DNA of 16,150 nt from Oscillospiraceae bacterium (GTDB lineage: Bacteria; Bacillota; Clostridia; Oscillospirales; Acutalibacteraceae), in the NCBI GenBank assembly GCA_003499325.1, contig DNIP01000078.1, forward strand, positions 1-16,150, in the 5' to 3' direction. This document shows, piece after piece, positions 15,303-16,150 of this stretch (its first letter is position 1; every line of letters begins with the position of its first letter). The notes under the pieces are model-generated. The model saw nothing but the letters and a program-made list of their open reading frames with translations, had not been told where the DNA came from and searched no databases. The position numbers and the translations under genes are program-made.

Positions 15303-15337
15303 AAAAAAATCCTGCCTCAGAAAATCGAAGCAGGATT
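15303..15337 (-). terminator. Intrinsic terminator of the NSS transporter gene
   Basis: The minus strand reads AATCCTGC (15337-15330), a 14-nt loop, GCAGGATT (15315-15308), then a run of T's (TTTTTTT through 15303). It lies about 46 bases past the stop at 15384. Confidence 0.88.
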
Positions 15338-15383
15338 CGTTTTGATTGAGTTGTTACAGTCCCGTGGGATTGCGGGAAACGGA

Positions 15384-16148
15384 TCAATACACGCCCAGTG
15401 AGCCGAGCAGCAGGATGACCAGCATGATCGGCGCTACTACCTTGATCATGGCGGTATAGAGCCACTTTCTGCCGAACTTCTCGCCGTTCTTGGTCGCCTC
15501 GTCGATGATCGTCTTGGGCTTTAAGATCCAGCCGACCAGAATACAGGTGCCGATCGCCAGAATCGGCATGAGGACGTTGTTGGAGAGGTAATCCATGATA
15601 TCGAGGATCTGTCCGACGGAGCCGTTGGGCAGCTTGAACTCGAAGTAGAATACATTGTATCCGAGGCATACCACGGTGCTGAGCACCAGCGCGATGACGC
15701 CCTCGGTGATGGTCGCCTTCTTACGGGACATGCCCTTGTCGATCATACCCGAGCAGATCGCCTCCATGATGGAGATACAGCTCGTGAGCGCCGCGAACAG
15801 CACCATGATGAAGAATACCGCGCCCAGGATATTGCCGGCAACGCCCATCTGCGCAAAGATCTTGGGCATTGCGACGAATACCAGTCCGGGACCCGCGTTC
15901 TCCAGACCCTCGGCGCCGAGGAAGACGTAAACCGCGGGGATGATCATCACGCCCGCAAGGAACGCGACAATGGTGTCGAAGATCTCGATCTGGTTGACCG
16001 ACTTGATCAGGTTATCCTTATCCTTGAAGTAGGAGCCGTAGGTGACCATGATACCCATCGCCACGCTGATACTGTAGAAGAGCTGACCCATCGCGTCCAT
16101 AATGGTCATCAAGATTCCGCGCACATTCGTACCCGAGAAATCGGGGAT
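15384..16148 (-). CDS. Sodium-dependent transporter, NSS (SNF) family, 3' part
   Basis: The frame is open from the right edge (first whole codon 16148-16146) to TGA at 15384, giving 254 residues of the C-terminal half. FYSISVAMGIMVTYGSYF matches the unwound transmembrane helix 6 region of NSS transporters (LeuT-like TLS-GFGAIITYASY). LFAALTSCISIMEA matches the helix 8 region that contributes sodium and substrate contacts. ILDIMDYLSNNVLMPILAIGTCILVGWIL fits the late helices. NSS proteins take up amino acids or similar amines with sodium. The substrate cannot be assigned because helices 1 and 3 lie outside the window. The true start is also outside. Confidence 0.9.
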   Translation of the reverse strand: MPDFSGTNVRGILMTIMDAMGQLFYSISVAMGIMVTYGSYFKDKDNLIKSVNQIEIFDTIVAFLAGVMIIPAVYVFLGAEGLENAGPGLVFVAMPKIFAQMGVAGNILGAVFFIMVLFAALTSCISIMEAICSGMIDKGMSRKKATITEGVIALVLSTVVCLGYNVFYFEFKLPNGSVGQILDIMDYLSNNVLMPILAIGTCILVGWILKPKTIIDEATKNGEKFGRKWLYTAMIKVVAPIMLVILLLGSLGVY

Positions 16149-16150
16149 CA

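Noticed and set aside
1..16150. tRNA, rRNA, riboswitch or phage genes
   Set aside because: I found no cloverleaf, rRNA-like stretch, conserved riboswitch core or phage structural gene in the gaps between genes.

Overview
The window reads as a piece of a Clostridia genome, most likely a gut or rumen Ruminococcus/Oscillospiraceae-type bacterium. The grounds are moderate GC content, Gram-positive AGGAGG-type ribosome binding sites, strong TTGaca/TATAAT promoters, and a very large secreted BspA-type leucine-rich-repeat protein ending in a type I dockerin. This is inference from gene content; no rRNA or other marker gene is present. Every protein gene I can support lies on the minus strand, so the window is read from right to left.

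Layout, in the direction of transcription. (1) 16148-15384: 3' part of a sodium-dependent NSS-family transporter, entering from outside the window, with its terminator. (2) 15221-13863: a 12-helix membrane protein fused to a LuxR-type DNA-binding domain, with its own promoter. (3) 13859-13746: a palindromic intergenic repeat, followed at 13732-13575 by copy 2 of a MITE-like element with about 60-bp terminal inverted repeats. (4) 13446-8719: a 1575-residue secreted LRR-dockerin protein with its own terminator. (5) 8621-8363: copy 1 of the same element, in the same orientation, so the LRR gene sits between two direct copies. (6) 8335-7571: an XRE-type regulator with a zinc ribbon, whose start codon is only 27 bp from the element. 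(7) 7417-6707: a chimeric gene joining the first half of a GNAT acetyltransferase to the second half of a flavodoxin-family oxidoreductase. Its strong promoter is overlaid by two identical-arm 18-bp palindromes. (8) 6504-2641: a four-gene operon in which each gene overlaps the next by ATGA: an NRPS-like adenylation domain fused to a GNAT, an HxlR regulator, an alpha/beta esterase and an SPL-family radical SAM protein. (9) 2442-1: a secreted Cthe_2159-type carbohydrate-binding beta-helix protein, running off the left edge.

How the genes may work together. The two secreted proteins suggest a cell that displays or docks polysaccharide-binding and surface proteins. The adenylation-GNAT operon looks like a small self-regulated module for activating and acylating an amino or carboxylic acid, with an esterase; its product cannot be read from the sequence. 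The most unusual items are the GNAT/flavodoxin chimera with its double operator, the MITE pair bracketing the LRR-dockerin gene, and the carrier-less adenylation-acetyltransferase fusion within a translationally coupled operon.
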